Shown: piece by piece, positions 32,582 to 44,972 of the stretch
Layout: each line of letters starts with the position of its first letter
Position numbering within the stretch: the stretch's first letter is position 1
Assembly: GCF_004337985.1 (NCBI RefSeq)
Contig: NC_043741.1
Coordinates: forward strand, 4,812,140-4,876,139
DNA from: Pyricularia pennisetigena
Taxonomy: Eukaryota > Ascomycota > Sordariomycetes > Magnaporthales > Pyriculariaceae
DNA: 64,000 nucleotides
Reading direction: 5' to 3'
The notes under the pieces: generated by a model
Databases searched by the model: none
What the model was told of the DNA's origin: nothing
What the model saw: only the letters and a program-made list of their open reading frames with translations
Position numbers and translations under genes: made by a program

Positions 32582-35500
32582 AGTGGGGAGGGGGCGCAGG
32601 ACAGCGGCGGAGCACACTCAGGAGCGCCGGCCCTCGACACGGGCTCAGCTTGTATGGCTGTTTGGGCTCTGATGACGAGAGGTCGTTCTCAAAGTCGTAT
32701 TGGCAACAAACCGCGCAATCTGGCTGATTTGGGCGTCTGTCGGCATTGATCTTGCACATCCGGGTTTTTATGACACAATTTCTCACTGCATCCACACTTT
32801 GTATAAAATTGACACAGAGACGGAAGCAGTTGCGCTACGTACATGTCAGGAAAAAAAAAGTCTGGAGAGACTAATCAGAGGCTAGAATTCTTCCCCGGAA
32901 TACTACGAATATGCATAGATACATGTTAAGGTTCTTTGGGAGGTTACGAAATGACAAATGTGAGCAGTTACCCAGAGTTATTTTCGTGCATTCACCGCCA
33001 TGGCCATTGGCCAACTGGGTATTTACTTTGATGCTCAACCGTTCCGACCACGTAATGAGGTTTCTGGATGCGGAGAATAGACCGGACCGCCAGTCCGGGA
33101 GAGCACGAGGGCAATGATACCCTGCCCCATACGCCGCCCATTGGGCAAATGTCTGGGGTAAAACGAGCAAGAAATTGGAACAAGTGACTCTTGATATGCT
33201 TACAGTATCCTTTGTCAGTTCACTAGTGTTGCTTGACGAGATTACAGACTATGTAGGCATGGAGAGAGCAAGATGAAGTCAAACCCCTTTCCCGTGCCAG
33301 CACCCAATTACGATGTGGTAGGGGGTGGTGCGGATCGAACATGGGAAACGAGTGCCGGACTTTTTGGTCGAGCGAGGCTGATATCACTTCAGGGCGGTAT
33401 ACTCCCAATACTTTCTGGCCTATTAGATTGCGTCTGAGATAACCGCCCTCCCGATTCAACCATGTACCTTCTTTGAATGAATGGGGCGGTACCGGGAGGC
33501 GCAAGGCAAATAAAAAAAGAAATCCCCTGGCCTACGGGTCATTACTTCAGACGGACGTTTTTTTTTGGCGCAAATCTCGCCTAGTTTGACCGCGTTGTAG
33601 GGAGAAGCCAAGCTGCATAAGAAAGCCACAACGTGTCGAGACGGAAATTAAAAGGACCTAATGGTGACGGCTTCTTTTTTTTTCACGCAGTGACAACTCA
33701 GAAGTGACGTCTGCGTGGCGGCAAGAGGACGTTTGACAAGAGGCAAATATCAAGGAAAAAAAAGAAAGAAAAGGGGGGGCCTATAGCCAGAGTAACGCCA
33801 CGTTACGTACTCTGCTGAAACATCAATATAGGGTATACTGCAGTTAGCCTTTTTTTTTCTACCTTGTTACGGGGGAAAACAGCAAAATTAGAGGGTCATG
33901 GGGGAAGTATGGGGGAACAAAAAACAACAGCCTGCCAGCCCCGGAGGACCCAGGCTTTCTTTTTCGGTCTGACGGGAAATCTGGCCGGGCGATGGATACA
34001 TCATGACGATGTGCCTGGCGAAGCCACTCCCTACTGGGGCTGCAGGTGCTACTCGGTACGGAAAGCCGAGAGTGGATTTTGTTTTTGGGGGTGTGAGATG
34101 GGAAAGAAAAGAAGAGTTGAGGGGGAGGGGGGAGGGGCGTATCGTATTGTGCTAAAAGAGCGTGGGCCGGTGGGTGTATGTAGTACCTGAAAAGGGTCCA
34201 GCCGGTTCGGCCGAGCCGGTTTGCTTGTGGGGAGCAGAAGAATGGAGGCCGCCAGGAACAACGGCTTCGGTATAGCGGACAAGAGATGAGGATGAGTGAG
34301 GGCAGAGTAGTATGTGCTTTTTTTTCCCCTGGTGGTAGTAGTGGAGTGGGAACGGGTTGGGCTTGAAAAGGTCCAGTACGAAATGGTCTATAGGCTTCCC
34401 GGCTGTCTCTCGGCTGTAATACATCCCAGGAATATTAGTGGGTGCAAGCAGGTCCATGACGTTTATCATTGGGCAAAGACGTTAAATTAAACAGGGCGGG
34501 ACCCTTTTTGACGGGCCAAAGCAAAAGAGGAACAGCTCAAAAAGACAGCGGCTCGAATCAGAGAGGTATCATCGTGAAGAGCTGCGGGCCGCGTTTGTGA
34601 GGTCAGGTGCTGCCAAGCAGTGCAGATGCCTGGAAGCGGTATTTTCTGGCCCCCTCCTTTTCATCCCCATGCTGGTGATTTCCTCTTGTGCAGTTCACGA
34701 TTCCGTCCAGGATTATGGTGTCCTTATTTTCTTGGAATTTGGCGGCGGAGACTTTGGGCCTTCATAATTATCAGGATTCAAGGCAGCTTATGGTGAGGGA
34801 TTTCTAACAAAAGCAAGCAAAAAGAAAAAAAACTGTTCGCAACCTCTTCCTGCTGTAGGAAGCAGACGTCCATAGAAACAAATGGTTTGGTCATGTCCAA
34901 AAATACTGGAAACATCCAATGAATGGATGGTGATGGGTACTACGCACAAACTTAAGTGAGAATATATTCCAACCAAGAAGAAAAAAAAAAAGGAACCAAG
35001 GGCCAGATTTTACAATCACGATCATCGAGACGGGCACCAGGGGGCAATCCAGTACAGGGAGCGGCACAGAATTAATTTACGCGTCTCTGCAGTCCCGAAA
35101 GCGCCTTAGCTGCCCCTCTAATCTTGGAGACGGGAATGTTTGATGGGTGAATGTTTGCCAAGACGACCTATAGTATAGTACGTGTGTTTATAAGTGCCTA
35201 TATCAGTATCTGGTCCAATTAAGAAAACTCGCAAGATCCCTGGTGATTGATTGCCTCAGACCAAGACAGGAGGGGTACGGGTACTGGCCCCAGGGATTAG
35301 AAAGAAAAATCCTGATTTGCCCTTGGTTTCCTATTCTTGTTTTCTTGTCTTCTACTCTGTCTTGTTTCTAGTTCTTTCTTTTCTTTACTTTTCTTCTGTT
35401 TCTCTTCAGCATTTCCTTTCTTGAGAAAATTGGTTGGTAGAGAAAACACACTTAGTCCTTTTGCCCGTCTTATGTCCAGAGATGCACGTGTTGAAGACTC

Positions 35501-36393
35501 CTATGCATGTCAGCGGCGAACAGTCTGGCGAAGGTTGGATGGCAATATCGCTTCACTGTTAAGCCAGTAAGCCCGCCAGGTCACGTTGGTGATCTACTCT
35601 TTTATTAGCATGCAGCAGGCTCGGTTTGGTCGGCCTAGCTGGCTTGGCTGTCCGATTTACGCAAGGCTTCGGCTTTGTGTGCCTGGGGTGCCGAAAGCTA
35701 AGTTAGGTACGTAAGGTAGGTAAGGGAGGAAGGAAACGAGCCTGGACCAGCCATAAAACTAGAACCTGGCTCGGATTGGGCTGGCGTTGCTGGCAAGTCA
35801 AGACTATCTAGTCTAGAAGGGGATAAGTTAGGCACCTAAATGCATGTGTCTGGTGTCTGTTTTGGTCAGGGCAGGGAGTGTTGCTTGCCGATCAGGGTTC
35901 CCGTACCTTCTTTCGTCTGGCGGGTGAGGTTGGGTTTAGCGTGACTCCAAAAGCTCGACGAATGATAGTCGGGCCGGTCGTCAAGTGAGATCTACGAGCT
36001 AACTTCCAAACTAGATGCATGCGGGGGACCATGGACCAAAGAAAACCCAAAAATGAAAAAATCTGCTGTCGCCAGGTGATCACATACTGCTTAAGCGCAT
36101 GTTCGGCAGCCAGAGAAAGCTCGCTTAAGACCGTCCAAGGTGCAGAGAGATCGTCTGCAGGCTTTGATCTTCTTTGCTGCCGTGCCTAGGAAATATGGAC
36201 CTGTGGGGGGAAAAAACTCAACGAAGGACGAAAGGGGGGGGTGATGAAGGTGGGAACCGTCGACATGTCTCGATGTGCCGTAGCAGGGGGGTGAGTAATT
36301 GAAAACAGCCGGTGACGGACTTGGTCTGGCGACGACATGCATGTAGGCGCGCTCCAAAGATGCGGTGGAGGTTTGGGACAGGACAGCACCCAG

Positions 36394-36460
<67 letters not shown>

Positions 36461-39347
36461 CAAAAATGCTGTGGCGCCATCGGTTGTGCTGGCTTACTGC
36501 ATGTACCCCAGGCTCGCTACAACGCTGTGCTGTGCTCGCTACCAGAATCCGGGCTCTCGTTGAAATTTTTGCTTTTTTTCTGTTTCTCCTGTTTCTTCTG
36601 TTCCCTTTTTCTTCATCAGCGCTGACGATAGTGGCAACTGACTAGGTATACTGGTAGACCTGAGGCGGTCTACAGTATACTGTCTTGTGCCTGTCTGGCG
36701 CAGCAATTTCGTTCCCCAGTAATACTATAGAGACACGTCGGTCTAGTCAAGAGGGATCCGAAAATGTGTCTAAAAGTTAGTTCCCTTTGAGACTCGGAGA
36801 AGTTCTCTTGAAAAGGAGGGGAAATATGGAATCGCAAGCCGGGTCTAACGCAGGATGAATGTCCAGGCAAAAGAAAACTGGAAATGAATAGCTGCAAGAA
36901 CGCGTGCAGTCATGACAAAACCAAAGCATGGATTTTCGGACGCGTTTAATCTCCACTTTTCAATCCGAAGCAAGACACCCGTCAAGCCCATCAGCCCATT
37001 AAACGGCTACCCGTTTCGCGCTTGTAAAAATATCTTTTCTTGTTTTTTCTTTTCTTCTTTTTTCTTTCTTTTCCCTTTGTTTTCCTCGTCATTCTCGCCC
37101 CTCGGGTCGTACCTGTTTCTTAGCTGTCAGTAGCCGATATACTGTACTTATCATGATTGAAACGTTTTGGAGTTGCTTCTCTTCTACACCTTCGCGACTT
37201 CGACCATTTCTGGACCGACAACCTTGCTACTTGTGTTATAAGGTGGTAAGGATTGCCAATAGGAGTTTGTGTCCGGGACCCACACTCTCCGCTACATATA
37301 CTACTGGTGATATTATGGATATGTCTTCTTCAATGCATCCATCAATGATATGAGGAGGGGCAATTCGATCGAGTACCAAGGATGTGTATACGTTGGATTT
37401 AGGTACTTGGTCCTTACTCGTAGAATATCTGTAGGTGTCCACCAACGGAGGAGGAAAGAAGGCCTTTTGTCTGCGAGGTGGCATCCCCCACTTTAGCCTG
37501 CTACCCCACACACAAAAGCTGTGGGGGACGGACAAACTCGACAACTTCTGCAGAGGCTGCCCGCCACTACGGAGCCTCGCTTCGCTCTTGCGCCCAAGGT
37601 GCGTACGTGCCTGCCTGCCTTACCTAAACCTCTAGACTAGTTTAGTGTACAGTGGGTGTCAAGTGTGCAGTGCATAGCATTGTGCTGTACCTTCCTACGC
37701 TAAGTACCTTAACTACCTTCCGTTGGTGGCGTTCTGAAACAGCAGAACATGAGCGACCCCATATTTTCGATCCAATCTTGTCTTGTCACAGGGGGGTATG
37801 TCGTCTCCACTCGCTTGACCATTTTCTTCTTTTTCTCACACCCTAGCACCCGATCGTTCGCCGCGACGTAATATTCACGATGCTTCTATTTTTCCTCGTC
37901 CAGGGCTGACCGGCAATCGCCAACGTCGAGGCGTACATCTAAGCGACGGTTTCATCATTTGATATCTGGTATACTCTGTTTAGAGCTGTGTTCCTTTCTT
38001 CTGCCCGCTCTTTGCATTGCTTTGCTCTTGTCCTATTAATATGTATGTTCATGTACGCGGCTAGCCTTGATTTGCCGCTGTTAATAACGCCAGCGGTTAG
38101 TGGCAGTTACGCCAGGGCGGCAGGAAAATTTGACATGACCAAATATATACCAAACCCGAGGTGAGTTTGGCTGCCAAAACCCACTGGCCGGCAGGGCAAA
38201 CTGAGAACTCGTCGGCCTGGACCCCGAATTTGATCCGTTCAGTGGTATTCTCGAGCGCTTGGTTTTTCTTTTCTTTTTTCCCCCCTGCGGTATTCCCGTG
38301 GTGACAGCGGAGTGGCCGTCTACCCACACCATCCTTGTATCCGTCTGTTCGCTTCATGGGTTTTCACTAAGAACGGGGGATTATTGTATTTCTAGACGGA
38401 ACAACATCCTCGACTCTCCCTTGCAGTCTTCCACATTGGCGCGTACTGTACCTTAGCTATCACTGACTTCACTGATTTACTTTAGCAAGGCATATATGTG
38501 GGCAAGGTACCTGAGTGGCAACCAGGCACGGTACTCATAGATACTCCCTGTTCGGGCAAGCCACACGGCATTGATCACCATGCACTTACCAAGCTGAATT
38601 ATTCCAGTCCATTCATGGCCACACCCCTGTTCCCACCATACTCATATACAGCAAATAGACACACATCTTGACACAGGTACAGTACATGTCGTTCCTCTGC
38701 GCGTCCCGCCTTTCCACGAGAGCGTATTCATGCAGTCTACACCTCTTCAGGCCACTTTTGGGAATTCCTTTCCTCATTAGTCTTGGGTTCCTGGCATGAC
38801 CGACCCCATGCGTTGTTGAACGCGGGGCCGTTGAAGTTGGCAAGCAATTATAGCAGACCCAGATATTTATTACAGGGGATCGTGCTTTCTGCTTCTCCAC
38901 ATTCTCCATACCTCTCTAGTCGAAGCACCCCCTGTCATATCGGATATTGTTCCCTTCCATCCTTCCCAGATGGTCTACCAAGCCCCCGCAACCAAGTCAA
39001 GCAACATCGCATCTTGAAGTTATAAACCCTCATCCTCCTTCCACAATTTCCCTTGTGTCTGGCTTGGTCTCTCCATCGCCACCACTCCAGCAGATTATGT
39101 TGCAATACAGACTTACTTATACAACCTTGTTGAACGCTTGATAGACTGCAAGCAGTCCCTCCAGATCTCACATCGTTGCATATAACACGATCTATCAATA
39201 ACCATAATAGTTTCATACATACCCGCCATCCTGCCTCAAACCTCCACTCAAGAGCTCTTCTTGAACCCTTGTCACTTCTTCTCAGATTCCTTCATATATT
39301 GGATCTATTGCTTGGCCTGAACGCTTTGTTCTTTTCTTCCGGTCAGC
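32582..39347. other. Gene-poor 6.8-kb region upstream of the CLR-1-like regulator
   Basis: No reading frame here looks like a protein gene. The longest ATG frames (about 100 codons) are low-complexity or antisense to homopolymers. Contents: many A, T, CT and GA runs; a 65-base A tract at 36394-36458; CTAG-rich motifs; ACCTACC-type motifs; and, in the last 400 bp, pyrimidine-rich sequence with short upstream frames. It probably holds the extended promoter and leader of the transcription factor, and could hide non-coding transcripts. Confidence 0.5.
36394..36458 (+). repeat. 65-base poly(A) tract
   Basis: An uninterrupted run of 65 A. Reading frames through it encode polylysine or polyphenylalanine and are artefacts. 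No target-site duplication or recognisable retroelement body flanks it. The exact length may be an assembly estimate. Confidence 0.9.
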
Positions 39348-41776
39348 ATGGCGCCGGCAACATCTCCAGTCCCTACTCAGGGCATGTTCCACACCTTTCA
39401 AGGGGTCACGCCTCGAAAGCAAACTTCCGAGGGTCCCGGGAGCCCAAAAGCTGCGAACCCCGTCAGCAACTCCAAGCGCATCACCACACCTCACGCCTGT
39501 GCCGAGTGCAAAAGACGCAAGATGTGAGTGAGACTGGCACCACTTGTCTTAGACAAGACTGTGAATCGGCATGCTAATCTGAACTCATTGTTTTCCATTT
39601 TCTCAGTCGGTGTGATGGACAGCAGCCTTGCGGCCAATGCTTATCAAGCCGTGCCCCGAAGAGGTGTTTTTATGACAAGCACAGGCAGCGGGTTATCCCA
39701 TCGAGAAAGACGCTAGAAGCACTTTCCCAGTCATTAGAGGAATGTCGGTCCATTCTCAAAAGGCTATACCCGAGCCACGATGTCCAGTCTTTGCTGCCCA
39801 TGTCTCGTCATGATCTCCTCGATCTGCTTGATCGTCCAGTGCTCGACACCACCGCCGCAGCTCTTCCGTCACCACCCTTGAACACCTCGCCGCTTAGCGA
39901 CGACATTCAGTCTCCTCTCTTCATCAAGCCAGACCAGGTTCTTTCGAATCTCGAGCAGATGCCATCTAGGGACGCGGAATGGGACGAAGAGCGCAGGGAG
40001 AGAGACGCCATCCCGGCAGAGGCCGATGATGTCAACGCATTGTCCCTCACCATGGATCGACAAGCTTCATATCTCGGAGCTTCATCCATCAAGGCGGCCC
40101 TGATGGTTATGCTCAAAGTTCAGCCTGGCTTGAGGAGTACTCTCTCGGCGCCGCTCAACACTGGCGAGATGCCACACAACTACCCGTCTACCAAGTCAAG
40201 GGCTGGCACCCACAAGGACCCTCAGCGGATCCCATGGTCCTGGAAGGGCCAGACACTGATAGATGCCTTTTTCAAGCGGATTCACGTCTTCATTCCCATG
40301 CTGGACGAGACAACATTCCGCGCTGACTATCTTGAGGGCCAGCGCTTCGACGCCCCTTGGCTAGCTCTGCTCAACATGGTGTTTGCCATGGGCAGCATCG
40401 TTGCCATGAAGTCGGATGATTACAACCACGTCACTTACTACAACCGCGCGATGGAGCACCTTCCTATGGATGCCTTTGGAAGCAGCCACATTGAGACCGT
40501 ACAAGCCCTTGCCATCATTGGTGGCTATTACTTACACTACACTAACCGCCCTAACATGGCCAACGCAGTGCTCGGAGCTGCCATCAGGATGGCGAGTGCT
40601 CTTGGCCTCCACAGAGAGTCTCTGACGCAGAGTGCCGGCGATGTGCTCGTGGCTGAGACTCGGAGACGCACCTGGTGGGCTTTGTTCTGTTTGGACACAT
40701 GGGCAACCACGACCATTGGTCGACCATCCTTTGGTCGCTGGGGCCCTGCTATAAACATTCGGGTACCTGAATTTGGCATCAATGCTGCGCGCGACTCAAC
40801 ACACCATGCAGGCATCCTGCCAATGATCGAGAATATCAAGTTCTGCAAGATCTCGACACAAATCCAAGACATGCTTGCCGTCTCTCCGCTCCTCAGGACG
40901 GATGATCGCTGCCACTTGGATGCTGCCCTGGTCGACTGGTACGCTAATATGCCGTGGCTCCTTCGGACAACGGACCCCTGTGCAGAGCCGCTCTACATTG
41001 CACGGTGTGTCATGAAGTGGCGATACCAAAACCTCCGGATGCTCTTGCACCGACCAGTGCTCTTGAGTCTTGCCTCTAGTGGCTCGACCCACGCAGCGGA
41101 GCACGACATTGCAGCCATTGAAACCTGCAGGGACCTGGCACAGCAAACAATAGAAGACATTGCTCGGGAATGGACCCGCAACCAAATGTCTGGGTGGAAC
41201 GCAGTCTGGTTCCTGTACCAGGCGGCCATGATCCCATTGGTATCAGTTTTTTGGCAGTGGAACAGCGCGCGAGTGCCCGAGTGGCACAAGCAGATCGAGA
41301 CCGTCCTAGAACTCCTTGATGCGATGGAAGACTGGTCTCTTGCAGCGAGGCGCAGTCGCGAGGTCGTATTTCGCATGTACGAAGCATCCCGCAATCTGCA
41401 GAGGCAGCAGCAACACCATCGCTCACAAAGCCCCACCGACTCTACAACATCATCACATCACATGGGCATTACGGGCGAGCGCACCTCCCCAAGATTGATC
41501 ATCGGCCCCTCGGCAGATACTGCCGTAGAGATGCCACACATGTCGCCGATCGGCATCGTCGACCCGGAAAGCATCATGGGTATGATGGGGGTCTCAGATC
41601 AGCAGAGCCTTTGGGATCTGGACGGTATGCTCTGGGGACAACACGACGAGTTTGACGCTGGCGCTTACGGATTTCACGATAACATGATGATGAGCATGGA
41701 TTACAACATGATAGGGAACGACATGCCAGCCACGGCGGCGGCCGGCTTGGAGCACGGCTATCCCTACGTCCATTAG
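39348..41776 (+). CDS. Zn2Cys6 transcription factor, probably CLR-1/ClrA-like
   Basis: Exons 39348-39523 and 39607-41776, 781 residues. The single intron (donor GTGAGT, acceptor CTCAG) interrupts the zinc cluster between Lys58 and Ile59. The cluster is Cys51-X2-Cys54-X6-Cys61-X5-Cys67-X2-Cys70-X8-Cys79 with the basic segment KRRKIRCDGQQPCGQC. It is followed by KHRQRVIPSRKTLEALSQSL and then ECRSILKRLYP. A fungal-specific transcription factor domain spans about residues 270-560 (DAFFKRIHVFIPMLDETTFR, LGLHRESL, RRRTWWALFCLDTW). The C-terminus is rich in His, Gly and Met. From memory, the zinc cluster and following block resemble CLR-1, the regulator of cellodextrin and cellulase genes in Neurospora; I cannot verify this without a search. 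It stands alone in about 14 kb of gene-poor DNA. Confidence 0.88.
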
Positions 41777-43006
41777 CGCATGGTTAGAGCTAGTGCGTTA
41801 TTATTTACGTGCTACCGACGAATATTGCATCTGATTTCACGGAAGAAAAAAAAAACGAAAGGACGTCGTCCAGTCTTTCCCCGCAGAAGCGGCCCACATG
41901 GGAAAGGGAAATTTGGAGTGTGGGGTCCTGAGCATGACAGCGCATAGCTGTCGAGGGTGTGCAGCCACCGGTACTTGCTGGGAACACCACATATGCACAC
42001 GCCCCTGGGGGGGACGACTCAAAGCCTGCAGCTGGACTGACGGGAAAACTGTTCCTGGACGGCGGCGGCTGGGTGGGGCTGTCTGGTTCTTTTCTTTTTG
42101 GATGTTTTCTGCTTGGAGGCTTTTCTTCCTTTTGTTATCGTTCTTTTTCTTTCATATACTTGCCCCCTCGTTGTACAGATGGCATTTTCCGGGGTGCACT
42201 ATTCGGGGAACGCGGGGTGCAGATGGAAAGACAGTTGTCATCTATCTGGTCAGCTCTCGTGGTAGTAGTGCACTGGGGTTGAATTTCCATGGACAGGCAT
42301 ACCATGGTTCTTGTGTAAGCGGATATTGAAAATACCCGAAATGAGTAACGAGATACACACATAACGGCACATCTTCTTTCTAAATGATACCACTTTTATT
42401 TTGTCATCATGTATTTTAAAATCGCTCTTCCATTGCTCCGAAGAATATGAAGAGAAAAGTTTTTATGCTCTCCACCCTTTCGGATAAAAAAAAAAAAAAC
42501 GCGCAGGTCGAAATCACATCACGAGTGCTTACCGGCGGCTACTCAACGTCGCTTAAAGACTTTGTATGTGCACATACATGACTAAATCTCAGGAACAATT
42601 AGAGTCTAGAGCTAGTTTAGGCTAGTTCTAGGTTTAGGTTTAAAATTGGAACGTGGTGAGTAAATTGACGACGCAGTTTACAGGAAACGGAATAATTGCA
42701 TGTTCGGAACCAGTGGCAACAGCCACCACAAACTACCCTTTCCTACTTTTCATGCAACAAGCCACCTCGTGTCATGGACAGACAGACTTGATCATGGCCA
42801 AGAAAGAGTAAACGCAACCGAGGTGTCATGTGAACAAAAGACAGGCACAAGCGAGACTGGTGGCGAAAAAAAAAAAAAAAGAAGAAGAAGAACAATAGGG
42901 GCATAGAGAGTACGGATTCGGTCTTGGGTCGTCGTCATGTTGGGGATGCCACGCCGATCGGGCATTCGCACTTGCAGACAGGCGATCCGGACTCCGAATG
43001 TTGGGG

Positions 43007-43026
43007 TGTGTGTGTGTGTGTGTGTG
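43007..43026. repeat. (TG)10 microsatellite
   Basis: Ten uninterrupted TG units in the non-coding region. Confidence 0.9.
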
Positions 43027-44950
43027 CTCCTCGCTTTTGCGTCGGTACCAGTTTCCTCCCCTTTTTTTTTCGTAAATACTACATCTATACTGGCAAGATT
43101 TCAGGCCCTTCCCGGGTGTCTTCAGATGCTGCAATAGTGCTGATACCAAAGACATGGCTTTTTTTTTTTATCTTTTCCCTGGAGAAATAAAAAAAACGGA
43201 AAACATCTCGGTCCATTGTGGAAATTGCCAGTGAAGAATCTCCACGAAGCAGAATAAAAAGAAGAGTGACTTGTCTCTGTTATTCGGGAACGAATCCCGT
43301 CGGGTGGGTTCCGATGGGGAATTTGCATCAGGGGAAGAAGGGGCGGGGGGAGTCTACCCTCCCCCCCTTTTGTTACACCGCCGGCTTCAGGGCGTTGAAA
43401 AATGAGAGAGGCTCATACTGCCAGCTAACGGAAAAATTTAGAGGGGACTCGACTCGTGCCGTGGCGCATGGGTTTGCGTACATTTGTGTTTTTTTTTTCT
43501 TTTTTTTCTTTAGTTGTCACTCTTGACGCTCTCTTCACCCTCACCGGTGGTTTTTTGTTTTTGTGTTCGTCTTGAGGCACTTCAGTAAAACTCAGAAAGG
43601 TAGACTGTGTGATAATATTACCGGCTGTGTAAGTACGTAGAGAGGCATCTTGGAATGGGATGTTGTTTGAACTCCTATGAAATGATCAAACTTGATTTAG
43701 GAATACCACCCAACATGCGTTTATGCAGTCACAAACTAGTCTAGAGTTAATTCCAAGCTATTCTCAACGCCATGGCCTGATGGAAAAGTGAGCATCCAGC
43801 CAATCAATATCATAGTATTAAACTGTCATGGGTAAGTCCTATCTGCTTCCCAAAAATACATGCTCAACTCATCATTGCATCATTGTTGCCTGCAACGCCA
43901 TCACTCATCAGATTCCTTACTGTCCTTTTTCCCACGGGTCCAACCAAAGAGGCTCAAATAGGCGAGTTCCAACTTTGTCGGGCATTTTGTTTTGAGCGCA
44001 AAGGAACAAGACGCCCCAAAGAAAAACACCTCCCTATCAAGCCGTGGGGAAATGTTACGACGAATGCAAGCGCCATTCTCCCAAACGATGCTGGTTTTGA
44101 CTTGAAAGTGGATATTTGGGGCGGTGCGTCTATGTTCCTAGAGGTGTGCCGAATGGAAAAGGGGGAACTGAGGGGAGAGAGAGTGTGTGTATGTGGGGAG
44201 AAAGGGGGGGCGTATGGGCAACAAAGAGCGATGCTGCTTTCCCCAGACTTTTCCCCCGATCGACAAAGACCTAACCGGCCCCCAAACCTGATGTTCTCTA
44301 TTTTCTTTTCTCTCTTTATTTTTGCTTTTTCCTCGGGGGGGTTTTTTTTTTGCAGACCAGGACTCATCGGCGCATCTCGGTAAGTGTGATGTGGTCAGGT
44401 GGACAAAGGCATGAGAGTATCTGGGGCAGGCGCAGGGTCGCTAACGAACTTGCATGTTTAGCGAGGAGGCAAACAAGAAGAAGAGAAAGAAGACCAAAAG
44501 GACAAGCAAGTATAGCAAAAAGACCCAAACAGCAAAATCTACAAGGTCCATGAAAAAAGTTTGTAAGGACTGAATGATCCGCTTCAGGGGTGTGGTGTGG
44601 GGTGTATGTAGTGTGTGTCTACTTGAGAATGGGATAGACGGGCGGGAAAGAGTTGACGCGGGCGTGTGTGCCTGGTTTGTGCTCCACAAGTGGATAGACT
44701 TTTTTTTTTTGTATATTGTCGAATAGTAGTTGAGTGATTTGACTGTCCAACCGGAGAATATCCATCGGTTTGACGGCCCCTTTTTCGCGGATGTGCGCCA
44801 TGGGTAAGTAACGTGAGGAGAAAGGTAGGGGACCCTTTTTGGGAGGATTTTCCTGCATGTGTTGTCCACATACGGGAGGGTGTGAAGGATCAGATGGATG
44901 GTTGTCTTGGTTCATTTGTTGGGTCTGGACTACTGAAAAAGTGTGCTTGA

Positions 44951-44972
44951 GTGTGTGTGTGTGTGTGTGTGT
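44951..44972. repeat. (GT)11 microsatellite
   Basis: Eleven uninterrupted GT units in the non-coding region, about 1.9 kb from the other GT repeat and in the same orientation. Confidence 0.9.

Noticed and set aside
33320..33350. Possible tRNA B box on the minus strand (GTTCGATCC)
   Set aside because: No T-stem pairing or A box at a suitable distance.
35337..35570. Short frame with a hydrophobic leader that could look like a secreted peptide
   Set aside because: The leader is translated CT-rich DNA and the remainder has no mature-peptide features or cysteine pattern.
36312..36645. Polylysine and polyphenylalanine frames around the A65 tract
   Set aside because: They exist only because the homopolymer has no stop codon; flanking residues show no protein-like sequence.
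43883..44383. 166-codon plus-strand frame
   Set aside because: The C-terminal part is translated T-runs, no homology is recognised, and there is no intron or start-context support.
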